A DNA stretch of 64,000 bases from an uncultured Collinsella sp. (GTDB taxonomy: Bacteria > Actinomycetota > Coriobacteriia > Coriobacteriales > Coriobacteriaceae), in the NCBI GenBank assembly GCA_900755685.1, contig CAAEHI010000052.1, positions 1 to 64,000 on the forward strand, in the 5' to 3' direction. Each line of letters starts with the position of its first letter. Position 1 is the stretch's first letter. Below are positions 45,888 to 53,651 of this stretch, one piece after another. A program made the position numbers and the translations under genes. The notes beneath the pieces are model-generated. The model did no database searches, had not been told where the DNA came from, and saw nothing but the letters and a program-made list of their open reading frames with translations.

Positions 45888-46026
45888 GTACCCATCGCCT
45901 GGGCTCGAACCCGAGAGGGAGCGAGCGTTTTGGGGCGTGGCTGTGGCGTTGTTTGCCGCGAATGTCCGCTTTGGGCGTATCATCGTGGGCATCTCGCATA
46001 ACCTCGTTGCAAGGGAGATATGTCCC

Positions 46027-47760
46027 ATGACTACAGAAAAGTCTTCTTCGCGCTCATGGATGTCTGATGCCGCGATCTATCAGATCTACCCGCGCTCGTT
46101 TAAGGATTCGACTGGTTCGGGTCTGGGTGATATCGCGGGCATTACCCAGCAGATGGACTATCTTGAGCGGCTGGGTATCGAGGCCATCTGGCTGAGCCCG
46201 TTTTACCCATCGCCTCTTGTCGATGGTGGCTATGATGTGACGGACTACTGCGATGTCGATCCACGTCTCGGCTCGCTTGGCGACTTCGATGACATGATCG
46301 CTGCGGCTCACGCGCGCGGCATCAGGATTATCGTCGATATCGTGCCCAACCATTCATCCAACCAGCACCCCTGGTTCAAAGCCGCTCTTGCCGCCGGCTC
46401 CGGATCGCCCGAGCGCGCCCGTTATATCTTCCGCGATGGTCGCGGCGAGCATGGCGAGCTGCCTCCCACCAATTGGAATGCCAACTTTGGCGGCCCCGCA
46501 TGGACGCGTGTTGCGGACGGTCAGTGGTATCTGCACATGTTTACGCCCGAGCAGCCGGACTTTGACTGGTCATGCCCTGAGGTTCACGCGCTCTTTTGCG
46601 ACGTCCTGGCGTTTTGGAGCGATCGAGGCGTCGACGGCTTTCGCATTGATGTGGCGCAGGGTCTCGCCAAGGATCTCGACCGCGATGACCTCGACCGGTG
46701 GCATCTCGCCGAGGGCGATGACATGGTTGACGACGGCACCCATCCGCTGTGGGACCGCAATGAGGTCCACGAGATCTATCGCGAGTGGCGCCGCGTGTTC
46801 GACCGCTATAATCCGCCGCGCTGCGCCGTTGCCGAGGCGTGGGTGCTGCCCGAGCGCCAGTATCTCTACGCGCGTCCCAGCGAGCTTGGCCAGACATTCA
46901 ACTTTGAGTTTGCCAAGGCCACTTGGACCTATGATGACATGCACACTGCAATCGAGAAGGGCTTGAAGGCAGCCGTCGAATCTGATTCCGCCTCGACCTG
47001 GGTACTCTCCAACCACGACGTGCCGCGCGTGGCGACACGCTATGCCCTGCCGCAAATCAAGGCGACGCGCTACCACCAGATTGCGCTCGACTGGCTCTTA
47101 CGCGACGGGTCGTCTTATGACGAGGACCGTGAACTCGGCGAGCGCCGCGCGCGGGCGGCCCTTTTGCTTGAGCTGGCGCTTCCGGGCTCGGCATACGTGT
47201 ATCAGGGTGAGGAGCTCGGCCTTTTTGAGGTGGCTGATATCCCGTGGGCTGCACTCGAAGACCCTACTGCGACCAATACGCACGGACCGAAGCGTGAGAA
47301 GGGGCGCGACGGCTGTCGTGTGCCCCTGCCGTGGGTGGCGGCGGACGATCCCGCGCATGGCGGATCGTTTGGGTTTTCGCCGGTGAACGCCGATGCGGCG
47401 CCCCATCTGCCGCAGCCTGCATGGTTTTCCGATTACGCTGCCGATAGGGAAGAAGCGGACCCGACATCGATGCTTACGCTCTATCGTGACGCCCTCTGGC
47501 TACGGCGCAAGCTGCGCGGGTGCGCCAACGATCTTGCGTGGCTTGATCTTGACGGGCGCACCGGTCTTGCGGATGGTGCCGAGGGCGCTGAGGGTGGTGT
47601 CATTGCCTATCGCCGCGATAACGGCTGGGCGTGTGTGACGAACTTTGGCGCAGCACCCGTGGAGCTGCCGGCGGGCAGGGTCCTGCTCACCTCATCACCG
47701 CTTGCAGACGGCAGGCTCGCGCAGGACAGCTCCGCCTGGATCATGCTCGGTGAGATGTAG
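46027..47760 (+). CDS. GH13 alpha-glucosidase / oligo-glucosidase
   Basis: A 577-residue cytoplasmic glycoside hydrolase of family 13. Conserved regions appear in order: DIVPNHSS (104-111), DGFRIDVA with nucleophile Asp208, AVAEAW with acid/base Glu270 and SNHDVPR with Asp331. The domain-B size and GFRIDVA wording match actinobacterial alpha-glucosidases acting on maltose or isomalto-oligosaccharides; linkage cannot be decided. No signal peptide. ATG 46027 follows AAGGGAG; the open frame extends upstream through tRNA genes and is not coding there. It is bracketed by identical tRNA-Gly genes, an arrangement open to recombination. Confidence 0.9.
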   Translation: MTTEKSSSRSWMSDAAIYQIYPRSFKDSTGSGLGDIAGITQQMDYLERLGIEAIWLSPFYPSPLVDGGYDVTDYCDVDPRLGSLGDFDDMIAAAHARGIRIIVDIVPNHSSNQHPWFKAALAAGSGSPERARYIFRDGRGEHGELPPTNWNANFGGPAWTRVADGQWYLHMFTPEQPDFDWSCPEVHALFCDVLAFWSDRGVDGFRIDVAQGLAKDLDRDDLDRWHLAEGDDMVDDGTHPLWDRNEVHEIYREWRRVFDRYNPPRCAVAEAWVLPERQYLYARPSELGQTFNFEFAKATWTYDDMHTAIEKGLKAAVESDSASTWVLSNHDVPRVATRYALPQIKATRYHQIALDWLLRDGSSYDEDRELGERRARAALLLELALPGSAYVYQGEELGLFEVADIPWAALEDPTATNTHGPKREKGRDGCRVPLPWVAADDPAHGGSFGFSPVNADAAPHLPQPAWFSDYAADREEADPTSMLTLYRDALWLRRKLRGCANDLAWLDLDGRTGLADGAEGAEGGVIAYRRDNGWACVTNFGAAPVELPAGRVLLTSSPLADGRLAQDSSAWIMLGEM

Positions 47761-47842
47761 GGGCCTTTTGCGGCGAGTTTGCGTTTGTCTGCGCCTTCCG
47801 TGGTGGCTGATGTCTTCGCGAGGTTCGCGAGGGCGTCGCAAA

Positions 47843-47889
47843 ACTTTTTAAAAAAAGATCTTGCATTTGGGTGGATCATCCCGTATATT
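47843..47889 (+). promoter_or_regulatory. tRNA-Gly/Val promoter with conserved A/T upstream element
   Basis: TTGCAT (47861-47866), a 17-bp spacer and TATATT (47884-47889). ACTTTTTAAAAAAAGATC lies directly upstream, like the other two tRNA promoters. Confidence 0.75.
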
Positions 47890-47901
47890 AAATCCTCGCA
47901 G

Positions 47902-47977
47902 GCGGACATGGCTCAGTTGGTAGAGCACAACCTTGCCAAGGTTGGGGTCGCGGGTTCGAGCCCCGTTGTCCGCTCCA
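47902..47977 (+). tRNA. tRNA-Gly (GCC), copy 3
   Basis: Identical to the copies at 45547 and 45773 including the encoded CCA. It is followed 3 nt later by tRNA-Val. Confidence 0.97.
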
Positions 47978-47980
47978 TTT

Positions 47981-48055
47981 GGGCGTTTAGCTCAGGGGGA
48001 GAGCGCTTCCCTGACACGGAAGAGGTCAGAAGTTCAAATCTTCTAACGCCCACCA
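47981..48055 (+). tRNA. tRNA-Val (GAC)
   Basis: Acceptor GGGCGTT pairs with AACGCCC; anticodon stem CTTCC/GGAAG with loop CTGACAC gives GAC; discriminator A and encoded CCA at 48053-48055. Confidence 0.97.
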
Positions 48056-48063
48056 AATGTTCG

Positions 48064-48099
48064 CAGCTCAGAGACTATGTCTCTGGGCTGTTTTGTTTT
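48064..48099 (+). terminator. Terminator of the Gly-Val tRNA unit
   Basis: CAGCTCAGAGAC (48064-48075) pairs with GTCTCTGGGCTG (48079-48090) with one G-U pair, followed by TTTTGTTTTA. Confidence 0.92.
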
Positions 48100-48405
48100 A
48101 TGTCGTCAAATGTGGCACCAGATATTGAACTCAAGATCCGCGTGCGATGATCTTCGCATCCCGTAGGGGCACTGGCTGATTGCATACGTCCTGACCGCGC
48201 GTGACCGCAACATGTTGGTCAAGCGCAATCTTTTGGATTATTTTGGCGTGAGCGGCTTGGTTTTAGTAGGATTTGTCAGCGGCTTGACTAAGGGGGTTTT
48301 ATAACTGCCATGCAGGTAGCCGTGTTGGTAACGTTTTACCGACTTGTCAAATACCCCTCATTTATAATGCGTCTGCAAAATGACTAATTGCTTTGACCTG
48401 CTGAA
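48100..48405. other. Non-coding stretch upstream of the nrdD promoter
   Basis: No coding frame is convincing here. It contains GGTAA-CGTT-TTACC (about 48327-48340), a dyad with an ACGT centre resembling the ones before gap and the sialate locus, and a TATAAT at 48363-48368 without a clear -35. Confidence 0.4.
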
Positions 48406-48455
48406 ACACTATATGTTGTGTTTGACCTAAAAAAAGAATACAGGATATAGATGCA
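48406..48455 (+). promoter_or_regulatory. nrdD promoter with NrdR boxes
   Basis: ACACTATATGTTGTGT (48406-48421) is an excellent NrdR box, and a weaker one, ACAGGATATAGATGCA, lies at 48440-48455. Between and over them are TTGACC (48422-48427) and TATAGA (48446-48451), 18 bp apart. NrdR would thus cover the -10 and repress when deoxynucleotides are plentiful. Confidence 0.75.
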
Positions 48456-48472
48456 TCTTTGTCGTATGATAG

Positions 48473-48678
48473 ATGGCGGACAGAGAACGAAGACCTTAAT
48501 TGCCTCTTTTGAACGTGTCCTTGAGCCGCTTGATCGGCTCCTGGGAATGTCCGCATAGAGGCTTATGGTTTATCGAGAACACAGATTGCGCGACGGCGCC
48601 GCAAGACAGGGGCAAGCCCTGCCGGGCATCGTTTGGCTCTGAAGCGCAATGAGGCTACGACGCGAAAGAGGCAAGAGG
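48473..48678 (+). ncRNA. Structured 5' leader of nrdD
   Basis: The 200-nt untranslated leader can close a long-range stem (GCGGACA at 48477-48483 with TGTCCGC at about 48549-48555). Inside is a strong GAGCCG-CTTGAT-CGGCTC hairpin, and downstream a CAGGG-GCAAG-CCCTG hairpin. I do not recognise a known riboswitch class. Confidence 0.4.
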
Positions 48679-50901
48679 ATGAAGATCATCAAGCGCAGCG
48701 GCACCGAGGTTGTCTTTGACATCGATAAGATTGTCAATGCCATCCGCGCCGCTAACTTGGAGGTCGAGGAGAGCTCTCGTCTAACCGACCGCCAGGTGGT
48801 TTATGCGGCGCAAAACGTCGCCGAGGCATGCGAGAACGCGGGCCACACCGTTTCGGTCGAGGAGATCCAGGATTTGGTCGAGGACGAGATCATGCGTCTC
48901 GACTGCTACGAGGTTGCCCGCCACTACATCATCTATCGCTATGTTCAGAGCCTGAAGCGCCAGAAGAACACGACCGATGACAAGATCCTGTCGCTGATCG
49001 AGTGCAATAACGAAGAGGTCAAGCAGGAGAACTCCAACAAGAACCCGACCGTCAACTCCGTTCAGCGCGACTATATGGCTGGCGAGATTTCCAAGGACCT
49101 GACCCAGCGCGTGCTGCTGCCTCAGGAGATCGTGGATGCCCATAATGAGGGTCTGATCCATTTCCACGATTCGGATTACTTTGCCCAGCATATGCACAAC
49201 TGCGATCTGGTGAACCTGGAGGACATGCTCCAGAACGGCACTGTTATTTCGGGCACGCTGATTGAGAAGCCGCACAGCTTCTCGACCGCCTGCAATATTG
49301 CGACGCAGATTATCGCCCAGGTTGCTTCCTCCCAGTACGGCGGCCAGTCCATCTCGCTGACCCATCTTGCCCCCTTTGTTGAGGTGAGCCGTCAAAAGAT
49401 TCGTGGCGAGGTCGCCCGCGAGCTCGAGGAGCTCGGCGTTTCCGCATCTCCCGAAAAGGTTCGCGAGGTCGTTGAGGATCGCCTGCGTGACGAGATCCGT
49501 CGCGGCGTCCAGACGATTCAGTATCAGGTCGTGACCCTTATGACCACCAATGGCCAGGCGCCGTTCGTGACGGTCTTTATGTATCTTAACGAGGCCCGTA
49601 CGCCTCAGGAGAAGCACGACCTTGCCATGATCGTGGAGGAGACGCTTCGCCAGCGCTACGAGGGCGTTAAGAACGAGGCCGGCGTGTGGATTACCCCGGC
49701 ATTCCCCAAGCTTATCTATGTACTCGAGGACGATAACGTTCACGAGGATTCCCCGTACTTCTACCTGACCCAGCTGGCTGCCAAGTGCACCGCCAAGCGC
49801 ATGGTGCCCGATTACATCTCCGAGAAGAAGATGCGCGAGCTCAAGCTGTCTAAGGGCGAGACCGCCGGCAACGGCGATTGCTACACCTGCATGGGTTGCC
49901 GCAGTTTCCTGACGCCCGACCGTTCGGGCAACGGTTTTAACAACGTTGCCAACGCGCTGAACTACGACCCGAACAAGCCCAAGTACTATGGTCGCTTTAA
50001 CCAGGGCGTTGTGACCATCAACCTGCCTGATGTCGCACTGAGCTCGCACCAGGATATGGACAAGTTCTGGAAGATCTTCGATGAGCGCCTTGAGCTGTGT
50101 CACCGTGCCCTGCTGTGCCGTCATGAGCGCCTGATGGGTACACTTTCTGACGCCGCGCCGATTCTTTGGCAATACGGCGCCCTGGCGCGTCTGAAGAAGG
50201 GCGAGACGATCGACAAGCTGCTCGTGGGCGGATACTCTACGATCAGCCTGGGCTATGCCGGCCTGTATGAGTGCGTTAAGTACATGACGGGTCACAGCCA
50301 CACCGAGAAGGAGGGCACGCCGTTTGCCATGGCCGTCATGCAGCACATGAACGACAAGTGCGCCGAGTGGAAGGCCGAAAGCGATATCGACTTCTCGCTG
50401 TACGGCACCCCGCTTGAGTCGACGACCTACAAGTTTGCCAAGTGCCTGCAGCGCCGTTTTGGCATTATCCCGGGCGTGACGGACAAGGGCTACATTACCA
50501 ACAGCTATCACGTCCATGTGTCCGAGGAGATCGACGCATTCGACAAGCTCAAGTTCGAGGGTATGTTCCAGCAGCTTTCGCCGGGCGGTGCCATCTCCTA
50601 CGTCGAGGTTCCCAACATGCAGGACAACCTCAAGGCTGTCATTCGCGTGATGCAGTACATCTACGACAACATCATGTACGCCGAGCTCAACACCAAGAGC
50701 GACTACTGCCAGGTGTGCGGCTACGACGGTGAGATCAAGATTGTCGAGGACGATGGCAAGCTGGTGTGGGAGTGCCCCAACTGCGGCAACCGCGACCAGG
50801 AGAAGATGAATGTCGCTCGTCGTACGTGCGGCTACATCGGTACCCAGTTCTGGAACCAGGGTCGAACCGAGGAGATCCGCGACCGCGTGCTGCATCTCTA
50901 A
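48679..50901 (+). CDS. nrdD: Anaerobic (class III) ribonucleoside-triphosphate reductase
   Basis: Makes deoxyribonucleotides without oxygen using a glycyl radical. The 740-residue protein has an N-terminal ATP-cone (KIIKRSGTEVVFDIDKIVNAI), HFHDSDYF, the catalytic-site CMGCRSFLTPD, a zinc site of CQVC (Cys677, Cys680) and CPNC (Cys699, Cys702), and the radical loop RRTCGYIG with Gly718. ATG 48679 has AAAGAGG 7 nt upstream. It is activated by NrdG, encoded 425 nt downstream beyond two palindromic elements. The NrdR-type promoter upstream supports dNTP-responsive control. Confidence 0.97.
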   Translation: MKIIKRSGTEVVFDIDKIVNAIRAANLEVEESSRLTDRQVVYAAQNVAEACENAGHTVSVEEIQDLVEDEIMRLDCYEVARHYIIYRYVQSLKRQKNTTDDKILSLIECNNEEVKQENSNKNPTVNSVQRDYMAGEISKDLTQRVLLPQEIVDAHNEGLIHFHDSDYFAQHMHNCDLVNLEDMLQNGTVISGTLIEKPHSFSTACNIATQIIAQVASSQYGGQSISLTHLAPFVEVSRQKIRGEVARELEELGVSASPEKVREVVEDRLRDEIRRGVQTIQYQVVTLMTTNGQAPFVTVFMYLNEARTPQEKHDLAMIVEETLRQRYEGVKNEAGVWITPAFPKLIYVLEDDNVHEDSPYFYLTQLAAKCTAKRMVPDYISEKKMRELKLSKGETAGNGDCYTCMGCRSFLTPDRSGNGFNNVANALNYDPNKPKYYGRFNQGVVTINLPDVALSSHQDMDKFWKIFDERLELCHRALLCRHERLMGTLSDAAPILWQYGALARLKKGETIDKLLVGGYSTISLGYAGLYECVKYMTGHSHTEKEGTPFAMAVMQHMNDKCAEWKAESDIDFSLYGTPLESTTYKFAKCLQRRFGIIPGVTDKGYITNSYHVHVSEEIDAFDKLKFEGMFQQLSPGGAISYVEVPNMQDNLKAVIRVMQYIYDNIMYAELNTKSDYCQVCGYDGEIKIVEDDGKLVWECPNCGNRDQEKMNVARRTCGYIGTQFWNQGRTEEIRDRVLHL

Positions 50902-50912
50902 TAACCATCCCA

Positions 50913-51049
50913 GGCTGCCCCGTAGCGAGGCCCCGGACCTTTACTCGCTATTTCGGACAGTCCTGGCTCACGACGGAGGCGCCACTGGCGCCTCCTGTTC
51001 GTGCGGAACTCATATCGAGCAAAGGTCCGGGGCCTCGCTACGGGCAGCC
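50913..51049. repeat. Palindromic element D (about 34-bp arms)
   Basis: 50922-50942 is perfectly complementary to 51021-51041, and the pairing extends outward to 50913/51049 with one bulge and inward by CTCG/CGAG. An inner hairpin GGAGGCGCC-ACT-GGCGCCTCC sits at about 50975-50995. The junctions TTTCGGACAGTCC (50951-50963) and GTGCGGAACT (51001-51010) resemble those of elements B and C. It begins 11 nt after the nrdD stop. Confidence 0.85.
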
Positions 51050-51114
51050 AAGTTGATGTAGCTGAGATGCGGCATGCGGTCTGCTCGCTCCTCGAAGTTC
51101 TTAGCGGAAATAAT

Positions 51115-51162
51115 TTGAGCTGCAGCTGCGATTTACTTGCGATGGCGGTTGAGCTGCAGCTG
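51115..51162. repeat. Two direct copies of TTGAGCTGCAGCTG
   Basis: The 14-mer occurs at 51115-51128 and 51149-51162, 34 bp apart. Each contains the palindrome AGCTGCAGCT. Placed between nrdD and nrdG, it could be a paired protein-binding site. Confidence 0.7.
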
Positions 51163-51227
51163 AGTATTTATTGGACCTCGAACCCTATGCTCGATGTTCG
51201 CTTCGTTCATTGAGTTACCCTTTGCAT

Positions 51228-51311
51228 GAGGCCGGGACATATCGTCCCGCCCGCAGTTTCGCAGGCCGAAGGCCGAGAATGTTTGAGGACGGGAAGATAT
51301 GTCCCGGCCTC
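51228..51311. repeat. Palindromic element E (22-bp arms, conserved core, reversed)
   Basis: 51228-51243 is perfectly complementary to 51296-51311 and, after one mismatch, TCCCG pairs with CGGGA. On the minus strand the junctions read TCCTCAAACATTC (51277-51289) and ACTGCGGG (51250-51257), similar to elements B and C. An inner GGCC-GAA-GGCC lies at 51264-51274. It ends 15 nt before the nrdG start. Confidence 0.85.
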
Positions 51312-51326
51312 CCGGGAGAGTTACTT

Positions 51327-51908
51327 ATGAACTACGCGAACATTAAGTATTTCGATATTGCTGATGGTGAAGGCGTTCGTACTTCTCTGTTTGTGAGCGG
51401 GTGCCGTCGTGGGTGCAAGAATTGCTTTAACTCTGTCGCGTGGGACTTTGCTGCGGGCGAGCCGTTCGATCGCGCCGTCGAGGATAAGATTATCGAGAGT
51501 CTCGATCATCCCTTTATCGATGGCCTGACGATTCTGGGTGGCGAGCCTATGGAGCCCGAGAATCAGGCGGGGCTTGTTGACTTTATCGAGCGCGTGCGTG
51601 CGGCCTATCCTGCTGGGTCGGGCAAGACCATTTGGTGCTTTACCGGTGACGTGCTCGAGGAGCTTATGCTGGGTGGCCGTCATCATACCGAGGTGACGGA
51701 CCGTATCCTGGCCTGCCTCGACATGTTGGTGGACGGCCCGTTCGTTCAGGATCTGTACGATATCTCGTTGCGCTTTAGGGGCTCGAGCAATCAGCGCGTG
51801 ATCGACATGAACGCCACGCGCACTCGTGCTGCACGTGAGGGCGTTGCGCTTTGCGATGCTGTGGAGCTTTGGCGGGACGATCCGGTCTATTCGACCCATA
51901 CTATGTAG
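51327..51908 (+). CDS. nrdG: Anaerobic ribonucleotide reductase activating protein
   Basis: A 193-residue radical-SAM enzyme that generates the glycyl radical on NrdD. The 4Fe-4S motif CRRGCKNC (Cys26, Cys30, Cys33) follows DIADGEGVRTSLFVSG. LTILGGEPMEPEN provides the SAM-binding GGE motif, and TIWCFTG follows. ATG 51327 has GGGAGAG 6 nt upstream; the longer in-frame ORF runs through palindrome E and is not coding. It is separated from nrdD by 425 nt holding elements D and E, unusual for this gene pair. Confidence 0.95.
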   Translation: MNYANIKYFDIADGEGVRTSLFVSGCRRGCKNCFNSVAWDFAAGEPFDRAVEDKIIESLDHPFIDGLTILGGEPMEPENQAGLVDFIERVRAAYPAGSGKTIWCFTGDVLEELMLGGRHHTEVTDRILACLDMLVDGPFVQDLYDISLRFRGSSNQRVIDMNATRTRAAREGVALCDAVELWRDDPVYSTHTM

Positions 51909-51975
51909 CTGGCAGAGGTTGCGTGCCGGCGTGGTACCATAGCGCGAACGCGAAATCGAAAAAAGTGAGGCCCAG

Positions 51976-52533
51976 ATGGTCGATCAGGAAAAAGTCGAGA
52001 CTGCCATTAAGCTGCTGCTTGAAGGTATAGGCGAGGACCCAACTCGTGAGGGCCTGCTGGAGACTCCGGCACGCGTCGCCCGTATGTATGGCGAGATTGC
52101 CGGCGGTATGGACCAGAGTGCCGAGGAGCACCTGTCCAAAACTTTTGCCGTCGCTTCGAACGATTTGGTTATCGAGCGCGACATTACGTTCTACTCGCTG
52201 TGCGAGCATCATCTGCTGCCGTTTTATGGTAAGGCTGCGATCGGCTATATCCCTAACGGTCGCGTGGCAGGTCTGTCTAAGCTTGCCCGCACGGTTGAGG
52301 TCTATGCCCGTCGTCTGCAGCTGCAGGAGCAGCTGTGTGCGCAGGTTGCCGATGCCCTCATGGAATATCTTGCTCCCCAAGGGGCGATTGTGCTGATGGA
52401 AGCCGAGCACATGTGCATGACCATGCGCGGCGTGCAAAAGCCCGGCACCAAGACCGTGACGCTCGCTCGTCGCGGCGTCTTTGAGACCGATCCCGCGCTC
52501 GAGGAGCGGTTCTTTAGGATGCTGGGCCGTTAG
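51976..52533 (+). CDS. folE: GTP cyclohydrolase I
   Basis: Converts GTP to dihydroneopterin triphosphate, the first step of folate synthesis. The 185-residue protein has the zinc ligands Cys76 and His79 in [10 protein letters not shown] and Cys147 in HMCMTMRG, and [20 protein letters not shown], all typical of FolE type IA. It starts a small folate cluster with an HD-domain gene (start 1 nt after the stop) and folB. Confidence 0.97.
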   Translation: MVDQEKVETAIKLLLEGIGEDPTREGLLETPARVARMYGEIAGGMDQSAEEHLSKTFAVASNDLVIERDITFYSLCEHHLLPFYGKAAIGYIPNGRVAGLSKLARTVEVYARRLQLQEQLCAQVADALMEYLAPQGAIVLMEAEHMCMTMRGVQKPGTKTVTLARRGVFETDPALEERFFRMLGR

Positions 52534-52534
52534 C

Positions 52535-53116
52535 ATGAGGGTCGTCAACGACTTTACATCGAAGACCGATGAGGGGACGTCGCGTCGCGGTTTTATGGCT
52601 TCGGGCCTGGCGCCTTTTGGCGTCATGCCTCGTATCGATTACATCTGTGCCAATGGCCTGTTCCGGCGGCACCTGGGCAACATTGCACAGTTGGAATCGG
52701 GGCGCATCTTTTGCCGCCACGGTATTGACCATCTGCTGGATGTCGCGCGCATTATGTGGATTAAGAATCTCGAGGAACAGCTCGAATTTGACCGCGAGGT
52801 CATCTACGCCACGGCACTTCTTCACGATATCGGCAAAGATGAACAGTATGAATCGGGTATATCCCATGATGTTGCAAGCGAACGCGTCGCTGATGCGATT
52901 CTCGGCGGCATGCCCGATGACGTGGCGTTTGAGCCGGCCGATGCCGCAGCCATTAAGACGGCCATTCTGGGCCATCGAAAGCTGCGCGTGAACAGCCAAC
53001 CGCTTGAGCGTCTGCTCTATGCAGCCGACAAAGCGTCGCGCGCCTGCTTTGCATGCCCCGCGCGCAATGCTTGCAACTGGAGCGATGATAAAAAGAACCT
53101 GTCGATTCGCGTGTAG
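52535..53116 (+). CDS. HD-domain phosphohydrolase in the folate cluster
   Basis: A 193-residue HD-superfamily hydrolase. Metal ligands are seen in RHGIDHLLDVARI (about 61-73), LLHDIGKD with His97-Asp98 and HDVASERVAD (about 111). A late Cys-rich stretch, CFACPARNAC, may bind a metal. HD enzymes hydrolyse phosphoesters of nucleotides. Lying 1 nt after folE and 43 nt before folB, it is a candidate for removing phosphates from dihydroneopterin triphosphate, a step whose enzyme is missing in many genomes (inference). ATG 52535 is used; the earlier in-frame start lies inside folE. Confidence 0.82.
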   Translation: MRVVNDFTSKTDEGTSRRGFMASGLAPFGVMPRIDYICANGLFRRHLGNIAQLESGRIFCRHGIDHLLDVARIMWIKNLEEQLEFDREVIYATALLHDIGKDEQYESGISHDVASERVADAILGGMPDDVAFEPADAAAIKTAILGHRKLRVNSQPLERLLYAADKASRACFACPARNACNWSDDKKNLSIRV

Positions 53117-53159
53117 TTAGTTTACGCGGTCGGGGTTCTAAACGAAGGAGACGATCGCG

Positions 53160-53645
53160 ATGAGCAACAAGAAACTGCCCGAGAATGCAACCAAGACTGA
53201 AGGCGCCGAGCTCGCCCGCCGTGGAAGGGGCGAAATATCCACCGCAACGGCGGTGCCCCACGTGAACTATGACGATCTGCGCCATGCCGACCGCATCACC
53301 GTTGAAGGTCTTGAGGTTTTTGCTAACCACGGCGTGTATCCCGAAGAGAACGCGCTGGGCCAGAAATTCATCGTGTCCTTGGTACTCTATGCTGACCTGC
53401 GTGCAGCGGGAGAGCACGATAACTTGGACGCCTCGATTGACTACGGCTCGGTGTGCCACGATGTCGATGGCTATCTGCGCGAGCATACGTTTAAGCTCAT
53501 CGAGGCGGCAGCTGAAGGTACGGCCCAGATGCTGCTGCGCCGTTATCCCTCGCTGCTTGGTGTGCGCATCAAGCTCGATAAGCCGTGGGCGCCTGTTGGC
53601 CTGCCCTTGGCAAGCTGTGGCGTCGAGATCGAGCGTGTGCGCTAA
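53160..53645 (+). CDS. folB: Dihydroneopterin aldolase
   Basis: Cleaves dihydroneopterin to 6-hydroxymethyl-dihydropterin. The 161-residue protein has a polar N-terminal extension of about 40 residues before the FolB fold begins at DRITVEGLEVFANHGVYPEENALGQKF. The conserved Glu and the late Lys of VRIKLDKPWAP are present. AAGGAG precedes ATG. No folP or folK follows, so the rest of the pathway is elsewhere. Confidence 0.92.
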   Translation: MSNKKLPENATKTEGAELARRGRGEISTATAVPHVNYDDLRHADRITVEGLEVFANHGVYPEENALGQKFIVSLVLYADLRAAGEHDNLDASIDYGSVCHDVDGYLREHTFKLIEAAAEGTAQMLLRRYPSLLGVRIKLDKPWAPVGLPLASCGVEIERVR

Positions 53646-53651
53646 CCGGTT

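Noticed and set aside
45553..46026. In-frame extension of the GH13 gene through the tRNA genes
   Set aside because: The stretch is tRNA and terminator sequence; the real start at 46027 has AAGGGAG, and the GH13 fold begins there.
48473..48678. Cobalamin riboswitch upstream of nrdD
   Set aside because: No B12-box-like sequence is present, and class III reductase does not use cobalamin; left as an unassigned structured leader.
51171..51326. Upstream extension of nrdG
   Set aside because: The extension would translate palindromic element E and has no RBS; ATG 51327 matches the normal NrdG N-terminus.
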